From NCBI GenBank assembly GCA_014529385.2, contig CM043960.1, forward strand, positions 72,555,910 through 72,619,909: a DNA stretch of 64,000 nt, written 5' to 3'. This document shows, piece after piece, positions 1 to 10,974 of the stretch. The position numbers were made by a program, and so were the translations under genes. The DNA is from Adiantum capillus-veneris. Lineage: Eukaryota; Streptophyta; Polypodiopsida; Polypodiales; Pteridaceae. The notes below the pieces were generated by a model. That model ran no database searches. It worked only from the letters and a program-made list of their open reading frames with translations, and was not told where the DNA came from. Within the stretch, counting starts at the first letter, position 1. Each line of letters starts with the position of its first letter.

Positions 1-1633
1 CTCATAGCTTACATGTCTTGTTTTTCTTTTTTCTTCAGAGAAATTGTAACATTATCCCCTTCAACAATGGGATGTTGATAGAGAGGAGTTCCTCTTGAGA
101 TGTTCGACAAATTCTCTTGCAACGAGCCAATTTTTTTGCAGAGGGTCCAACTCCATGCTACCTGCCCTCCACAAAAACTAGCATCTTCATATTTTTAGCA
201 AGGAATTGGATAGCTCGGACACAAATGCCATAGTGGAAACACTTACGGGTTCCGTTTGTTGAGATAAGCATGCCCAGTGCAGCAATTGATGTCATCAATT
301 TTCTTGTTTTCATATGGGTGGTTGTTTGTTGCACTAATTGGACATGTAGTATTAGTGTAAATGAAGTGTCCACCACATTTGCTACACTTAATGATAGTTG
401 GATACTTGATTATTGTCTTGACGGGTTTTACCCGACAATGAATATCATACACCTGCTCCATCCAACCATTTTGGAGACACCATTTGGAACACGCTCCAAC
501 TCATAGATGCAATTTCCATTGTATTCTTTTCGCACTTCATCCACCCTTTTCCTAATGGAGCACCTCGAAATCATTGTGTTCAACTTCAGGTTACTGGTGG
601 CCATTGAATACTATGTGATTGAGTGTGCTCTGTGTCAAATGGTCCTCTTTGAAATGTTGTGCTATAGGTTCTCTTCATTTATCCAAACTTCCTCTACAGA
701 ATGCTCGCTATTAGATGGAGGTTTCCACCAAACGTGTTGTCAAATAGCTTGACCAACTCTTATATTTGGATGGGTGGAGATCGGATTCCCTATACTACTG
801 GTTACCAAGACCATGAGGAATCTAGTTGACAAGGTTGATTCCAATATGAAATTCATATGATTCCCAAGAGAAACACCATCTCTCATCTACGTATGTATGT
901 CTCCATCTCGGCATAGACAAAATAAAAAAAAATCTCATTGTTATTGCTCCCTCCATAATCTATAGGGTTAGCCATTGCATATCGTGTCGGGCAGTCTACA
1001 AGTATTGGCTCATTACAAAGAGTATCCACAAAAAAAAACTAACCTTGCAAGATGATGAAGATGCCATGACTGAAGATATGATGTCCAGTTGAGAATTGTT
1101 TAGTCTGAAGGTGCATTTATAGACAAATAACAACGTAATTCTCCCTATCTCACTTCAGACGTACTGCCATCCTAGCTGTATTTCACCATACTATCACTTT
1201 ATATCCCTTTCTCTCTATTATTTTTCTCTCTAGCCTTCCCTTATTTATTTTAAAGTGTAATTCCTCCATGCAGTGAAACCCCTATCTTCTACCCCTTCCA
1301 CATTCCCACATCAAAATCTATCCCCATTTGTTTGATGTTCTTACCAATCCTCTCTCCTTCATTCTATCCCTCTCTTTATCTTTGTAATAAATCTTCATTT
1401 CTTTCATTTTCTATCTCTCTCTCTTGCTTTCTCCATCTCTCAATTCTTCCACCAAATTCTCCATTTCTCCAACCCTTGAGCTTATGGGGGGGACATATAG
1501 AGAGATAGAAAGAAACAAAATTGAGTGAAAGCTAAATTAAAGGGTAATACAACTAGGTATAGAGAGAAAAATCATAGGTTCAATAGAAAGAGAGGGCTTT
1601 TATGTTATTAATTAAGAATGCAAAACATGACTT

Positions 1634-1635
<2 letters not shown>

Positions 1636-1700
<65 letters not shown>
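1636..1700. repeat. Compound microsatellite (CT)n-(CA)n
   Basis: About 35 bases of perfect CT dinucleotides run straight into about 30 bases of CA dinucleotides. The same CT-then-CA compound structure recurs at 39300-39380 and 56647-56719, inside the LTR of element D. Confidence 0.95.
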
Positions 1701-1704
<4 letters not shown>

Positions 1705-1998
1705 CCTCTCTCTCATCTTAAGCTATGGAAGCGTGCAAGAGGGAAGGTAAGAGAAAGGGGTGATGGTTTGGTGAAGGAGAGAGACATTTGAAAAAGAAGA
1801 GAGAGGAGGAAGAAAGAGAGAAATTAGGGGTATTGAATGGGAAAGAGGGAATAAATTCAAGCCAGTAGTAGGTGGATTTACTAGAGGTTTGGCTATTGTT
1901 AGAAAAAAGGTCTTTAAAAAGAATTCTTTATCCCTCTATCTCACATCTTTCTTCCTTTATCTAACATCTCCAAATGTTGATATAGGGAGAGAATGGGG

Positions 1999-2002
<4 letters not shown>

Positions 2003-2059
<57 letters not shown>

Positions 2060-2163
2060 CTCTCTTGCTTAGCAACCAACTGAATTGTGCAAGGAGAGGA
2101 ATTGTGCAAGGAGAGGAGAGGGGTTGAGAGTTTTGCTATTCAGTTGGTTGCTAAGCAAGAGAG

Positions 2164-2215
<52 letters not shown>

Positions 2216-2219
2216 GGGG
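2003..2219. repeat. Long inverted repeat with CT/GA arms (hairpin-forming)
   Basis: A 32-base unique sequence at 2054-2085 is repeated as an exact reverse complement at 2138-2169. Outside it lie a CT tract (2003-2053) and a complementary GA tract (2170-2204), so the paired stem could approach 70 bp with a 52-base loop. The loop has a 17-base tandem duplication (2083-2099 and 2099-2116). A G15 run closes the right side. Both arms are nearly undiverged, so the structure is recent or conserved. I see no terminal target duplication to prove a transposon. Confidence 0.8.
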
Positions 2220-2499
2220 AGGTTAATGTATAGAGAGAGAGAAAGAAAGTAGGAGAGAGGGTTTAAGAGTAAAAAAGCATAAAAAAAATACTGTATAATA
2301 GGAATGGACTTTTTTATATCTATTGTAATTGATGCACTAGGCTTTAAGGTACTCTCTCCCTGTTCTCCTTTTGTAGGGTTTTTATGCTAATGTTCAATGT
2401 CCACTAGCACTCTCTCTCACACACGCAATCTCTCACCTTGTCTCTTGCTCTTTGTGTGCAAGGCATCTGGGCGTTAAGAGCCCATCTGAGTAGTGCACC

Positions 2500-2534
<35 letters not shown>

Positions 2535-3359
2535 CAAGAAAGAGATAGAGATTTGGAAAGAAACTACAAAAAAGTAATTAAAATATGAATGATTTAAAAA
2601 ATATTCTCTATCAACCCCTCTTGCTTGCTCTCTCGTTCCACCCTCCTCCTCTCTCCTTGCCCTACTCATATGGAGGATGATTACGAGAGAGAGAGGAGTT
2701 AAGAGAGATTTTAAAAACCTATAAAAAAGTCTTCAATTTGTAATCATAGCGTCAAAGTACTCAGGTGTTTTCCTTTTTATCATGTTGGTGGGATTGGGAC
2801 AGAGGGTGAGAAGGATTGGGATAGAAAGGGTAAACACACACACACACACATAGAGAGAGAGGGGGGAGGTAGAAAGAGATAGTAGGAAGAGCGAGATAAA
2901 ACGATAGGTAAAGAAAAGGTTTACCGATATTATTATGTTCTATAGATAAGGTTTGTAAATAATTCCAAATGGATCCTACAAAGAAAGCTTGTGTTGTTGG
3001 GTTGTTATTCAGCTGCTATCATTGAGGTGTACGATGGAAATTTTTCTCCTCACTTGCATGTTCCCCCTATGGATACAGAGACTACTATCTCCTCGAAGAA
3101 GGCAAAGAGTACCATCATTGCATTGCCTAAGAACAATTTGGTAAGACATTTCTTTTTCTGCTCTCATGAATGCTTGAGCTATCTAAAACCATTTGAGAAT
3201 CATGAATTGTATTTATATTTACATCAAGTTTCAAAAAAATCAAGAAGTATGTGGTGTCTCCGACATCTAGTGTTTCAATTCCACTTATCGTGCATGCCAA
3301 TAGTGTGCCGACAACGCCACTTTATCAAAATCCATAGTCACTAAAAATCAAAAGAGAAG

Positions 3360-5346
3360 GCTGCGATACACATGGCCTTGTGTCTTCAATTACTCTCATT
3401 CACATGGGCGAAATAAATTCAATTAAGCTCTACCTCTTCCTTTGTATGATATCTATAATCTTCTAGTGGAACTCATGCTTGGCTATCTCAAGAGCTGTGC
3501 CCAAAGTAAAATTAACCTTGCTCTTTAAAGTCCTTTCTTCCAACCCCTTCTTTATGTTTGTAGCAGCTTCAATGTCCAATTGTAATGTGTAAGCAAGGGA
3601 TTTTAATTTCTCTTTTGCCTACGCTTTCTTCTTTCTTGTAGATGCTTATCCATAGAAACCTCATTAGGAATAGTCACTTGTGTGGTGAAGCCTCATGAGA
3701 GGATTGTGACCCTCTTTGAATTCGAAGGTCCTTCATCCCAATTTTCACGCGTACACTTCTCTTCTTCAATTGCTTCATCATTTGGACATTTAGGAAGACA
3801 TGCATGCATTGATAACAAATCCGCTAAATCATCCCATCCTATTGTGTTTTGTATGCAATCACTAGTTTCATGTAGGACCTCTTAAATCACCTTTCCTTTC
3901 TCTATTAATGTCAGTGCCTCTAGCCACAACCTCATCAAAAACATATTCAACAAGCGTTGATCCTTTCTTTGTAGTAGGATCTATCTTTTCCCCATAGGTA
4001 TCAGCTCTCACTATAGAAATGGCAAGATTGGTTGCATGTAGTCCACTAAGTTCTTCATTCCTCCTTTTCCAAATTTTGTTCCCAACGGCATACCTATCTC
4101 TCTCAAATGCAATTTCTATCCTTGAAGAAGATGATATCTTAATTCAAAGCATCATCAAAACTGCCACGATCTCTCCTACCACCATGGTCTATTCTATTGC
4201 ACCATATATAGCTATGCATGTAGCCTTCTTTACTTTGAAAATTTTTCCATGATTTTTATTGCTTCCCTTCTAATCTTGCAAGTCTGAGATTCATTCACAC
4301 ATCCCCTTTAAAAACCAATCTAAAATGGACAACTCATCACTTTTTTAAATTAAGAGTACTTGGCTTTAATGGGTGAAAGCATGTTAACCTGTCGCGCTTT
4401 TTGTGTTAGTTAGTAGTTTCAAGTTAGCACATCTTCAAAAAGTTGGGCGTCCAGTAAATTTTTTACAAATAATATCAAAAAATTTCGGAGGTTGTACATT
4501 TGGATTCCTTGTTTCAAGTGCTTTCTATTGATATATCATATGTCATAGATCTGGAGATGTAGCTCAAGTTATTGTACTAGTTAGCATATGTCAAAATTGT
4601 GCTAGTTAGCATTGTCCGGGACATGAAAAAGCATGACAGGTTAACATGCTTTCACCCTAATACTCAAGTGAAGAGTCACACTATTTACCACCATCTTGTC
4701 TCTACTATGACATTGTCTCTTGGCAAGTAGTGAAACTGCATCTACAATTTCCTTTCACTCAATCTTTAGACCTTGTTCCATTTCCTTGTCTTCTAAAAGT
4801 AGATCCAACATCTCTTGAAGGTCTCTAATTACAACTTGAAAAAATAACTATGTCTTCTCTACATTTAGGGTACTTTGTTCTGTTGTTGACAATTAAGCAT
4901 ATCATCACTCAAACTCCCTCAAAAGCTCTATCAGAAAGATCCCTTAGTTTGGACAAGCACTCCATTCTAAAAAGATCCTCTTTGGAAACCTCTTTTAGTA
5001 ATATTTCTTTAGAAATTTTGAAAATGCTTCCCAATCTTTCCCATGATCCCTCCTTATCTCCCTTACATGTTTTGTATGGAACCACAACAAGATTAGAACC
5101 AATTAACATGTCATCTACAAGCATCCTATTTAGCTTCATCTCCTTTACATAGTGACACAAGTAGCTAGATACATCTTTCTCATTGAATTGATCCATTTTT
5201 TCCACTATTCAATGCAAAGCATTTATGGTAGGCACTTCCCTCTTGTTTATTTCTTACTACTACTACATAAACAATGCAAACAATTGAAACATTTGCGTTG
5301 TATGTGCATCAAAGAGCATCCCTTGTTGCTCTTATTGATCGGCCAT
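3360..5346 (-). pseudogene. Decayed Ty3/gypsy gag to pre-protease region (element H)
   Basis: The minus strand carries a relic of the same gag-pol family as element A at 7727-9150. Matching blocks, in order, are the gag start near 5346; the block reading MDQFNEKDVSSYL at 5205 (A: MDQFNGKDV-like with a stop at Q); LLLEDKEMEQGLK and VSLLAKRQ near 4760-4810; EEKCTRENWDEGPS near 3740; and LQLDIEAATNIKKGLEER near 3560, then EIAKHEFH near 3480. The frame changes several times and there are many stops, including four consecutive ones at 5254-5265 where A has a Gln run. A 287-bp MITE-like element sits inside it at 4371-4657. No LTR or RT could be found, so it is truncated. The assignment to A's family is strong; the exact ends are not. 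Confidence 0.75.
4371..4657. mobile_element. MITE-like element with 23-bp perfect terminal inverted repeats
   Basis: The left terminus starts GGGTGAAAGCATGTTAACC and the right terminus is its exact reverse complement over 23 bp. Similarity continues imperfectly for about 12 more bases. TAAT flanks both sides (4367-4370 and 4658-4661), a candidate 4-bp target duplication. The element interrupts relic H: gag-family similarity stops at 4658 and resumes at 4366, so the insertion is real. It is 287 bp with no coding capacity, the size of a non-autonomous DNA transposon. TIR sequence and TSD length do not clearly assign a superfamily. Internal GTTAGCA-type short repeats are visible. Confidence 0.8.
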
Positions 5347-5857
5347 ATTTCAACCTTTTTGTGAAGGCAAAAGAACTCCCACCCTAGCTGCTTTTGTGTA
5401 GACTTGGGTCGGCGCGTTCACTGTGTGTCATAAAATATATTATCTAGCTATAGCCAAATAATTTTCTCATATTAAACCGATCACTTCATGTGAGAGAATA
5501 AACGGGAACAAGAGTTAAAATATAGATATGTGCTTTAGATGCATCTCAGCACGGTGTCGTGCAATAGCACATACATAGTGGAAAGAAATGCTACAAGATC
5601 TATCTTACAGCTTTTTAGATACATAAGTATATTTCCTATAGTGTACATATGCATATCTAAGTATAATAAATAATATTTCTATCTCATCCTATTATTTACC
5701 TCAAGGATAATATTTTCTTACTTTACCATTAGAAAGTACTATGGAAAAAAGCATCAATAGCTTTGCTTCTTTAACTTGGGGCAAAAAGCATTGGTTCTTT
5801 CTTCTACTATCTCATTATCATCTCACACCCTAGATAGATCCTATATGTAGGGTAAAT

Positions 5858-5860
<3 letters not shown>

Positions 5861-5895
<35 letters not shown>
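5861..5895. repeat. (AT)n microsatellite
   Basis: An uninterrupted TA dinucleotide run of about 35 bases lies between relic H and element A. Confidence 0.95.
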
Positions 5896-5899
<4 letters not shown>

Positions 5900-6953
5900 T
5901 ATGTATTTTTCTTATAGTTCCTTTTAATAGCTACTAGGAAGGAATCAAATCCTAGTGGGACACTAGCTTGCATGATTTTCAAAGATACACCCTGTTTAAT
6001 GCATTATTGCAAGCATGATTACAAAAAATTTTCAAGGAGAGATGTCATGCTTTCATATTATATGAGGTGTCCATTGAAATCAAATGAAATTCTAAGCTAA
6101 GGGGACCACAAAAAGACATTTGCTTCCAAAAATGTACCGTATTTTGATGATATTTTTACACAAGGTTTCAATCCGAATTGAAAAAAGTATGTAAAATAAA
6201 ATCGTAGTTTATGAGCTGAATTTTTTGCTCCTATTTTTATTTCTTTATTTGGGGCCACAGTTGAGGAGTTATGATCAAAATGGTGGACCTGAGTCTGCCC
6301 ACATCATGCAAGGATAGCTCATTTCAAACCTTGTCAGTTCCTATTCACACTGGCTCTTCTCTTTCTTGTGTAACCCTTGGGAGTTCCCTTCACCTATAAA
6401 ATGAGACCTCTTCTTCCTTAAAAACCATTCATGAGGGAGTGAGAGAATTGATGCCTAATTGTACTTAGCCATAAACATAAGCTTAAACCTATACTTGCTC
6501 CTAGAGGAAGGCTAGCCAAACTTGTAGGCTATCCTTGAAAGATCAACTCTAATCAAAGAAGGTCTTGAACTCGGTGCATCAATCAAGGTTGAATTATTCC
6601 CTCTTCTTCTCTCTCCACCATAATAGTGAATAACTCCCAAAGAGTTTGTCAAGTAAGATGTGTTTTACTTTCGATATTTTGTTGGTTTCTTGTTGTTTTC
6701 TTTGTCATCTCTAATCCAGCATATATCTCTAATTTCATCTCCCTCCCTAACCAGATATATCTCTCTCACTCTTAGAAAGTCATTCTCTTTACAAATTCTA
6801 GGTTCTTCTTGCTACAGGTACATCTCTCCCCACAGTATCCTTATTGCCTACGGGCAAGAAAAGGGCTTGGGAGAGAAATTCTCTTTCCTTCACTTCTCTC
6901 ATATCTACATTTTTCACATACTAAAGTTATCATAGATAAATAATCCACATGAT
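5896..6953. other. AT-rich region upstream of element A, possibly its 5' LTR
   Basis: No gene is recognisable. If the primer-like site at 7681 is real, this stretch and the next 700 bp would fall in or beside element A's 5' LTR. The matching 3' LTR lies outside the window, so the boundary cannot be set. Confidence 0.35.
6394..6402 (+). promoter_or_regulatory. TATA-box-like sequence
   Basis: CTATAAAAT lies in a GC-poorer context and is followed by ATG-free, CT-rich sequence, as in plant LTR promoters. It sits about 1.3 kb before the gag remnant of element A. Only the consensus match supports it. Confidence 0.3.
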
Positions 6954-7154
6954 GTGAATTTCTATCGCTTTCACTCTATGCGATCTATTACAATTAATGG
7001 ATGGATTAGCCATAAAATACACTTTCAACAACGTATAGTGTTTCTCTTTGGCCCAGAAAGGCTCAATGAAATACTTCTTTCATCAGATCCCATCATACTA
7101 CCCCTTATAGACTATAACTTTTATTTTGATGCAAGTGTAGTTATCTTACTATGA
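6954..7154 (+). CDS. Short conserved leader ORF ahead of gag, copy 1 (element A)
   Basis: This 66-codon ORF encodes a peptide with the segment HFQQRIVFLFGPERLNEIL, then PIILPLIDY, an FD pair and a hydrophobic end. A separate 80-codon ORF at 42882-43124, just ahead of gag in unrelated element E, has the same layout: FFQQCIVFMFGARRLREIL, then P..IPMINY, FD and a hydrophobic end at the stop. A second copy follows here at 7210. Matches cover about 60 residues and all three end at nearly the same point, which suggests selection or recent exchange of a coding unit. I do not recognise the family. There is no signal peptide; the C-terminus is short and hydrophobic. Confidence 0.45.
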   Translation: MNFYRFHSMRSITINGWISHKIHFQQRIVFLFGPERLNEILLSSDPIILPLIDYNFYFDASVVILL

Positions 7155-7209
7155 ACCAAGAGAATTTGTACAAATAATTAATCCCAATCACTAGACATAA
7201 CTATATATT

Positions 7210-7374
7210 ATGGTAAGCACAAAATTACAATTTCAAAGAGCAATTCGTAGCCTATTTGGTCGGCAAAGATTGAATGCCATTAATTCATCTATTAACCCTT
7301 TCATATTACCCATGATAGGAGACGACCATAGACTCGACCATAGCTTTGATGTTTTCATCTTTGTGTTGTTTTGA
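7210..7374 (+). CDS. Short conserved leader ORF, copy 2 (element A)
   Basis: This 54-codon ORF reads LQFQRAIRSLFGRQRLNAI early on, followed by PFILPMIGDD, SFDVFIFV and a stop. It aligns with the ORF at 6954-7154 and with 42882-43124 of element E (shared FQ..I..LFG..RL..I, ILP.I, FD). Its 3' end lies in the first unit of a 102-bp tandem duplication, so the C-terminal codons are repeated downstream without the start. The function is unknown. It may be an upstream ORF in the leader or LTR of element A. Confidence 0.4.
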   Translation: MVSTKLQFQRAIRSLFGRQRLNAINSSINPFILPMIGDDHRLDHSFDVFIFVLF

Positions 7375-7528
7375 TTTCTCTTTTGTGTTCTTTCTTTGTG
7401 TGTGTGAGTGCAAGAGAGAAAGAGTAACCATAGACTCAACCATAGCCTTGATGTTTTCATCTTTGTGTTGTTTTGATTTCTCTTTTGTGTTCTTTCTTTG
7501 TGTGTGTGAGTGCAAGAGAGAAAGAGTG
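7325..7528 (+). repeat. 102-bp direct tandem duplication
   Basis: Two adjacent copies of about 102 bp (7325-7426 and 7427-7528) differ at only a few bases, so the duplication is recent compared with the decay of element A around it. Each unit contains the GTTTTCATCTTTGTGTTG block that encodes the end of the short ORF at 7210. Confidence 0.9.
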
Positions 7529-7680
7529 GGGCTTCTTTGATTGCACTTCCTTCTAAACCATAGACTTCATGGCATCTATGGTATAATTCCTTCATTAAGT
7601 TTTTGGATTTCTCTCACAAACTCTCACAACCAAAATCTCGGTGCTTTCCTGGCAAGACCGCAAACTTCTCGACATATTTT

Positions 7681-7696
7681 TGGTGAACCCGATGTG
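7681..7696 (+). other. Possible primer-binding site of element A
   Basis: TGGTGAACCCGATGTG begins with TGG, follows an LTR-end-like CA (7673-7674) by a few bases, and lies 31 bp before the gag ATG. This is the expected place for a PBS, but I cannot match it confidently to a tRNA 3' end. Confidence 0.3.
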
Positions 7697-7726
7697 AAAC
7701 TGCTAGGGTGAGAGTTTGTGGGTAAC

Positions 7727-8708
7727 CATGGGTGATTATGTGGAGAAACATGGTATGCATTTTGACCCAGCAACAATACACATATTTCAAGCATTTGCAA
7801 TGCTCATGCAGCAACAACATGTCACTAAAACAAGGGAGATGTCAGCAACCAAAGACATACAAGTGGTCATCAACAGAATGGATTAGTTCAATGGGAAGGA
7901 TGTAACCAATTACTTGCACGAGTATGTGAAGGAGATGGAGCCGCATCGCGTGTTAGAAGGTGAGATGATTCAAAGCTTTGAGCTAGTTGTTGCTCCAAAA
8001 ATTAGGGAACATGTTAGGACAATTAAACATGGGCATGGGAGAAACTGGGAAGAACTCAAAGTAGCTTTAAAGGAGGAATATTTCATGGAAGACTCTGAGA
8101 GAGTGACCAAAAGACATTCTTAGAATGGGTAGTCAAAGCCAAGCAAGGACTATCAATAAAAGAGATACTTAGGAAATTGGTGTGGCACTATGCACAACTC
8201 ATAAGGACAGAAAAGGACACACTAGATGTAGAGAAGACAAATCTTTTCTTACAAGCTGCAGGTAAAGAGTTTCAAGAAAATTTGGAGCTTCTCCTTGAAG
8301 ATAAATATGGTGAGCAAGGACTAAAGACCAACTGGAATGAGGTTTAAGGTGTTGTCTCACTACTTGCTAAACGATAATGAAGAAGGGACAAGATGGTAGT
8401 AAACACTACAAGTCCTTCCACCTCAACTTCTGACAAAATGGTAAAGCCTACTTTGATAGCTCCTAAGTTTGATGAGTCTATGCTAGATGAGCTTGTGAAG
8501 GGAATGCGTGACTTGAAGGACAAGTTTGCAAAGCTTGAAGAAAAGGGCCAGCCATCAGGGGACACTTCTTAGGCAAAGACAACAACCCAAAAAAGGTTTT
8601 GTTAATAGATGTATTTGGTGTGATATTACAGACCATGTAAGAAGGGATTGTGATAGTAGTGGATTCAATGTTTGTGCATGCCTACTTTACAAACTACCAC
8701 AGCCATGA
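7727..8708 (+). pseudogene. Gag of element A with degenerate zinc knuckle
   Basis: The start at 7727 follows the leader and has the same first residues as relic H (M-[GA]-D..., then F[DA].. and IF/MFQ.FA). The capsid-like part includes VTNYLHEYVKEMEPHRVL at 7900-7960. A stop at about 7885 replaces Gln, and a frameshift near 8110 separates the first block from LEWVVKAKQGLSIKEILRK. A nucleocapsid knuckle CIWCDITDHVRRDC (CX2CX4HX4C spacing) lies near 8608-8650. Gag packages element RNA into virus-like particles; this copy cannot make full-length protein. Assignment rests on the knuckle, position and the paralogous relic H. Confidence 0.7.
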
Positions 8709-9492
8709 ATCCATTGTAGAAGAAAAGTGTAGGCGTGAAAATGGAGATGAAGGGCCTTCAAAAGGAGCTATAAGAAGTGGAGGGAGGAATGATGTAGCAC
8801 CTTTGCGAGCACCACCAACACAGGAGGCACCTTCACTAGAGGTGGCCATGGAGGAATCTACAACACAGAACAAAAAGAAGCCAGCAAAAGGTAAGCCAAA
8901 AGGACCAGCTTACAAACTACAATCTGACATTGAGCTTGTTACAGACTTGAAGAAAGTTCTAGAGGAGAGGAATTTGAATATCAAGGTTGTGTTTACTTTT
9001 GGGGAGGTGTTTGGTATAGCCAATCATGAATTCCATGAAGAAATTATCGAGATCATCGAGAGAAAGAAGCAAACACTTGGAGAGTCTATTCGCCCACAAG
9101 CTGAAGGCGATACTGTGAAGACACAAGGAGTACAGGTGCGTGCTATAGAAGGTGATGAAGCTATGGTGGGATACTACCAGTCTTCTTGGAATGTAAGGCA
9201 AGCAAAATTTGCTGATGATGGGGAAGAATCTCAAAGTATTCCTAGGAGCCACTATTCTAGAAGCCATTGGGCATGGGCTACTACAGAGACATTGGTCAAG
9301 GGAAGTGATCTTGAAGAACCATTTATTGCCTTAATTGACGATGGTTCTAAAATAAATATGATGTCAAAAAGTCTTTACAACAAATGTAAATGGCCAATGG
9401 ACACAAAACATGGTTGGATAGTCAAAGTGGCAAACAATGCATCAGGTGAATTATATGCAGCATGTCTAAATTGTAAAGGTGACAATAGGTGA
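8709..9492 (+). pseudogene. Retropepsin-like protease region of element A
   Basis: One open frame (from 8650) holds a charged linker, then ALIDDGSKINMMSKSLYNK at about 9329-9385. This has the layout of the A(L/I)-D-x-G-[ST]..-N-(L/M)-M-S active-site block of gypsy proteases, with D-D-G-S in place of the usual D-[ST]-G. The upstream LQSDIELVTDLKKVLEER and IANHEFHEEIIEI segments are conserved in relic H, so they belong to the same polyprotein. The enzyme would cleave Gag-Pol. The unusual triad makes activity doubtful. Confidence 0.65.
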
Positions 9493-10417
9493 TGGAAGGT
9501 TGAACAAAACTTCTTTATACATGACACATATTCATATCATCTTATTCTTGGATAGCCCTACATTGTGGGAGTTCAAATGGAAACAAAGTCAATGGATGAT
9601 GGTTCAACCCATGCTAGGATACGAAGCAAAGATGGTAAACGTGTTGTTCAATTTCTCACAGTTTGTGTAAACCATGAAAGAAATCGTAACAATCTTAGAG
9701 ATTATTCTCTTCCAAAGGTGAGCAAAGAGTTTTATGATAATAGGGAAATGTTGGGTTGTGGCAAAATACCATTGTAAAGCGGGATTGTAGTGGTATCAAA
9801 AGAAAAAGGGTCTCACCTGATCCAAAAATAGGTGAAACTTTCTCAATGAGCTCCTTGGTAACAAGGAATGGATCGTTATTTTTACAAAACTTGAAGATTT
9901 GAAGAGATGTGAGAGCCAATATGTACATAATGTACAAATAGGCATGAAAGAGAGTGGGTTGCTAGAGCCTATTGAAAATGTTTTGGGTTTGTGTGAACAA
10001 GTTTCTTTTGTAGATACTATGGGTGAGCTTGATGCTATAATAGAGTCTAGTTTGCATCTTGAAAATGAAGTTGTGGAAGTATGCTCTATGGAAATATATC
10101 AAGTAATAGAAGCCTTTAAAGAAAACCAAACAGTTGGCCCAGAAGTCCAAGTTGAAACTAAATACAAAAATGTAGCAAACAAGGTGAAACCAGTAGCTTC
10201 ACCCTTACCACCCAACAATAGGGAAAAGATTGGGCAGGATTCTTTGCAACCAAGTTTGAGGAATCCTAAAAAGATTGGGCACACCTTCACAAAGGAGTCT
10301 TTTCAAGAGTTGCAGATTGGTTGTGAGGAGTTTCTAACACACAGGAGCAGACAAAGTGCTTTAAAGAAATGCTTTCAAAGCATGGTAAGGCTTTTCCATT
10401 TGAGCCACATGAGATAG
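9493..10417 (+). pseudogene. Protease-RT linker of element A
   Basis: Open frames at 9565-9777 and 9899-10417 have polar, acidic composition. The second (172 codons) runs into the RT N-terminus after a frameshift near 10340: the next frame reads KHGKAFPFEPHEIGFVDP at about 10379-10432. I recognise no domain in the linker. Its position between protease and RT and the continuing family-like sequence argue that it is polyprotein. Confidence 0.5.
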
Positions 10418-10974
10418 GATTTGTTGATCCTTCTATTGTAGCTCCTATGGTAATTTTTACAATACCTCATGTGCCTTTGAATCTAAGGCCCATTCCGGTT
10501 TCAAAGGCTCATTTGCTCAAGTTAGTAGAGTTATAGAATGAAAAGATCAAAATGGGGATTTTGGAGCCTTCTTGTACTCCATACTCAAACAGGTGGTTCA
10601 CAATTCCAGAGAAGAATGGTGCTCTACACTTCATCCAAGATATGCAACTAGTGAACAAGGTGATAGTTAGAAATGTAGGTACATGACCGATTGTGGATGA
10701 CTTTGCAAAGGCGTTTGTAGGGAGGAAATCTACTCAATGGGGGACCTCTATTCATTGTAAGATCAATTTCAGCTTGCAATAGAAAGCAAAGACTTGACAA
10801 CCATGAGGACACCTTTAGGTTTGGTGAGAATGTGTACCTTGCCACAGGGAGCAACCAAACTCGGTTGCATATATGATGAATGGGATGAATAAGGTCTTAC
10901 GTGACTTTATTTCTCAAATCACAATGCCTTTCATTAATGATTTGCCTTCAAAGGATGTGAATAATGTGAGAAAG
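10418..10974 (+). pseudogene. Reverse transcriptase, N-terminal half (element A)
   Basis: The translated plus strand shows gypsy RT landmarks in order: ...LRPIPVSKAHLLKLVEL, a stop where Gln is expected, MGILEPSCTPYSNRWFTIPEK, then ...MQLVNKV, and near the end MPFINDLPSK at the position of the YxDD box (here I-N-D). At least six stops and several frameshifts occur. At 10974 similarity ends at the TGTTGG terminus of element B's LTR. The continuation is at 38343. Confidence 0.75.

Larger units (their letters stand above)
1..3355. other. Gene-free, microsatellite-rich flank
   Basis: I see no recognisable gene here. The short open frames lack a known motif, and several are translations of CT/GA repeats. 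The stretch is dominated by pyrimidine/purine tracts: CT-CA at 1636-1700, a CT arm at 2003-2053, a GA arm at 2170-2204 with a G15 run at 2205-2219, GA at about 2503-2531 and CA near 2834-2850. Two or three Cys-rich peptides on the minus strand between 160 and 460 match no family I know. The region may be decayed transposon sequence; that is inference. Confidence 0.6.

Noticed and set aside
158-752. Short open frames on both strands, including a Cys-rich minus-strand peptide at 243-461
   Set aside because: No conserved motif or neighbour links them to a family, and Cys spacing is irregular. Possibly transposon debris, but not supportable as genes.
1889-2669. Open frames with long Ser-Leu repeats
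   Set aside because: They are translations of CT/GA microsatellites, which lack stops by composition.
7233-7595. 120-codon minus-strand ORF with internal repeat
   Set aside because: Product of the 102-bp tandem duplication read antisense; no family match.
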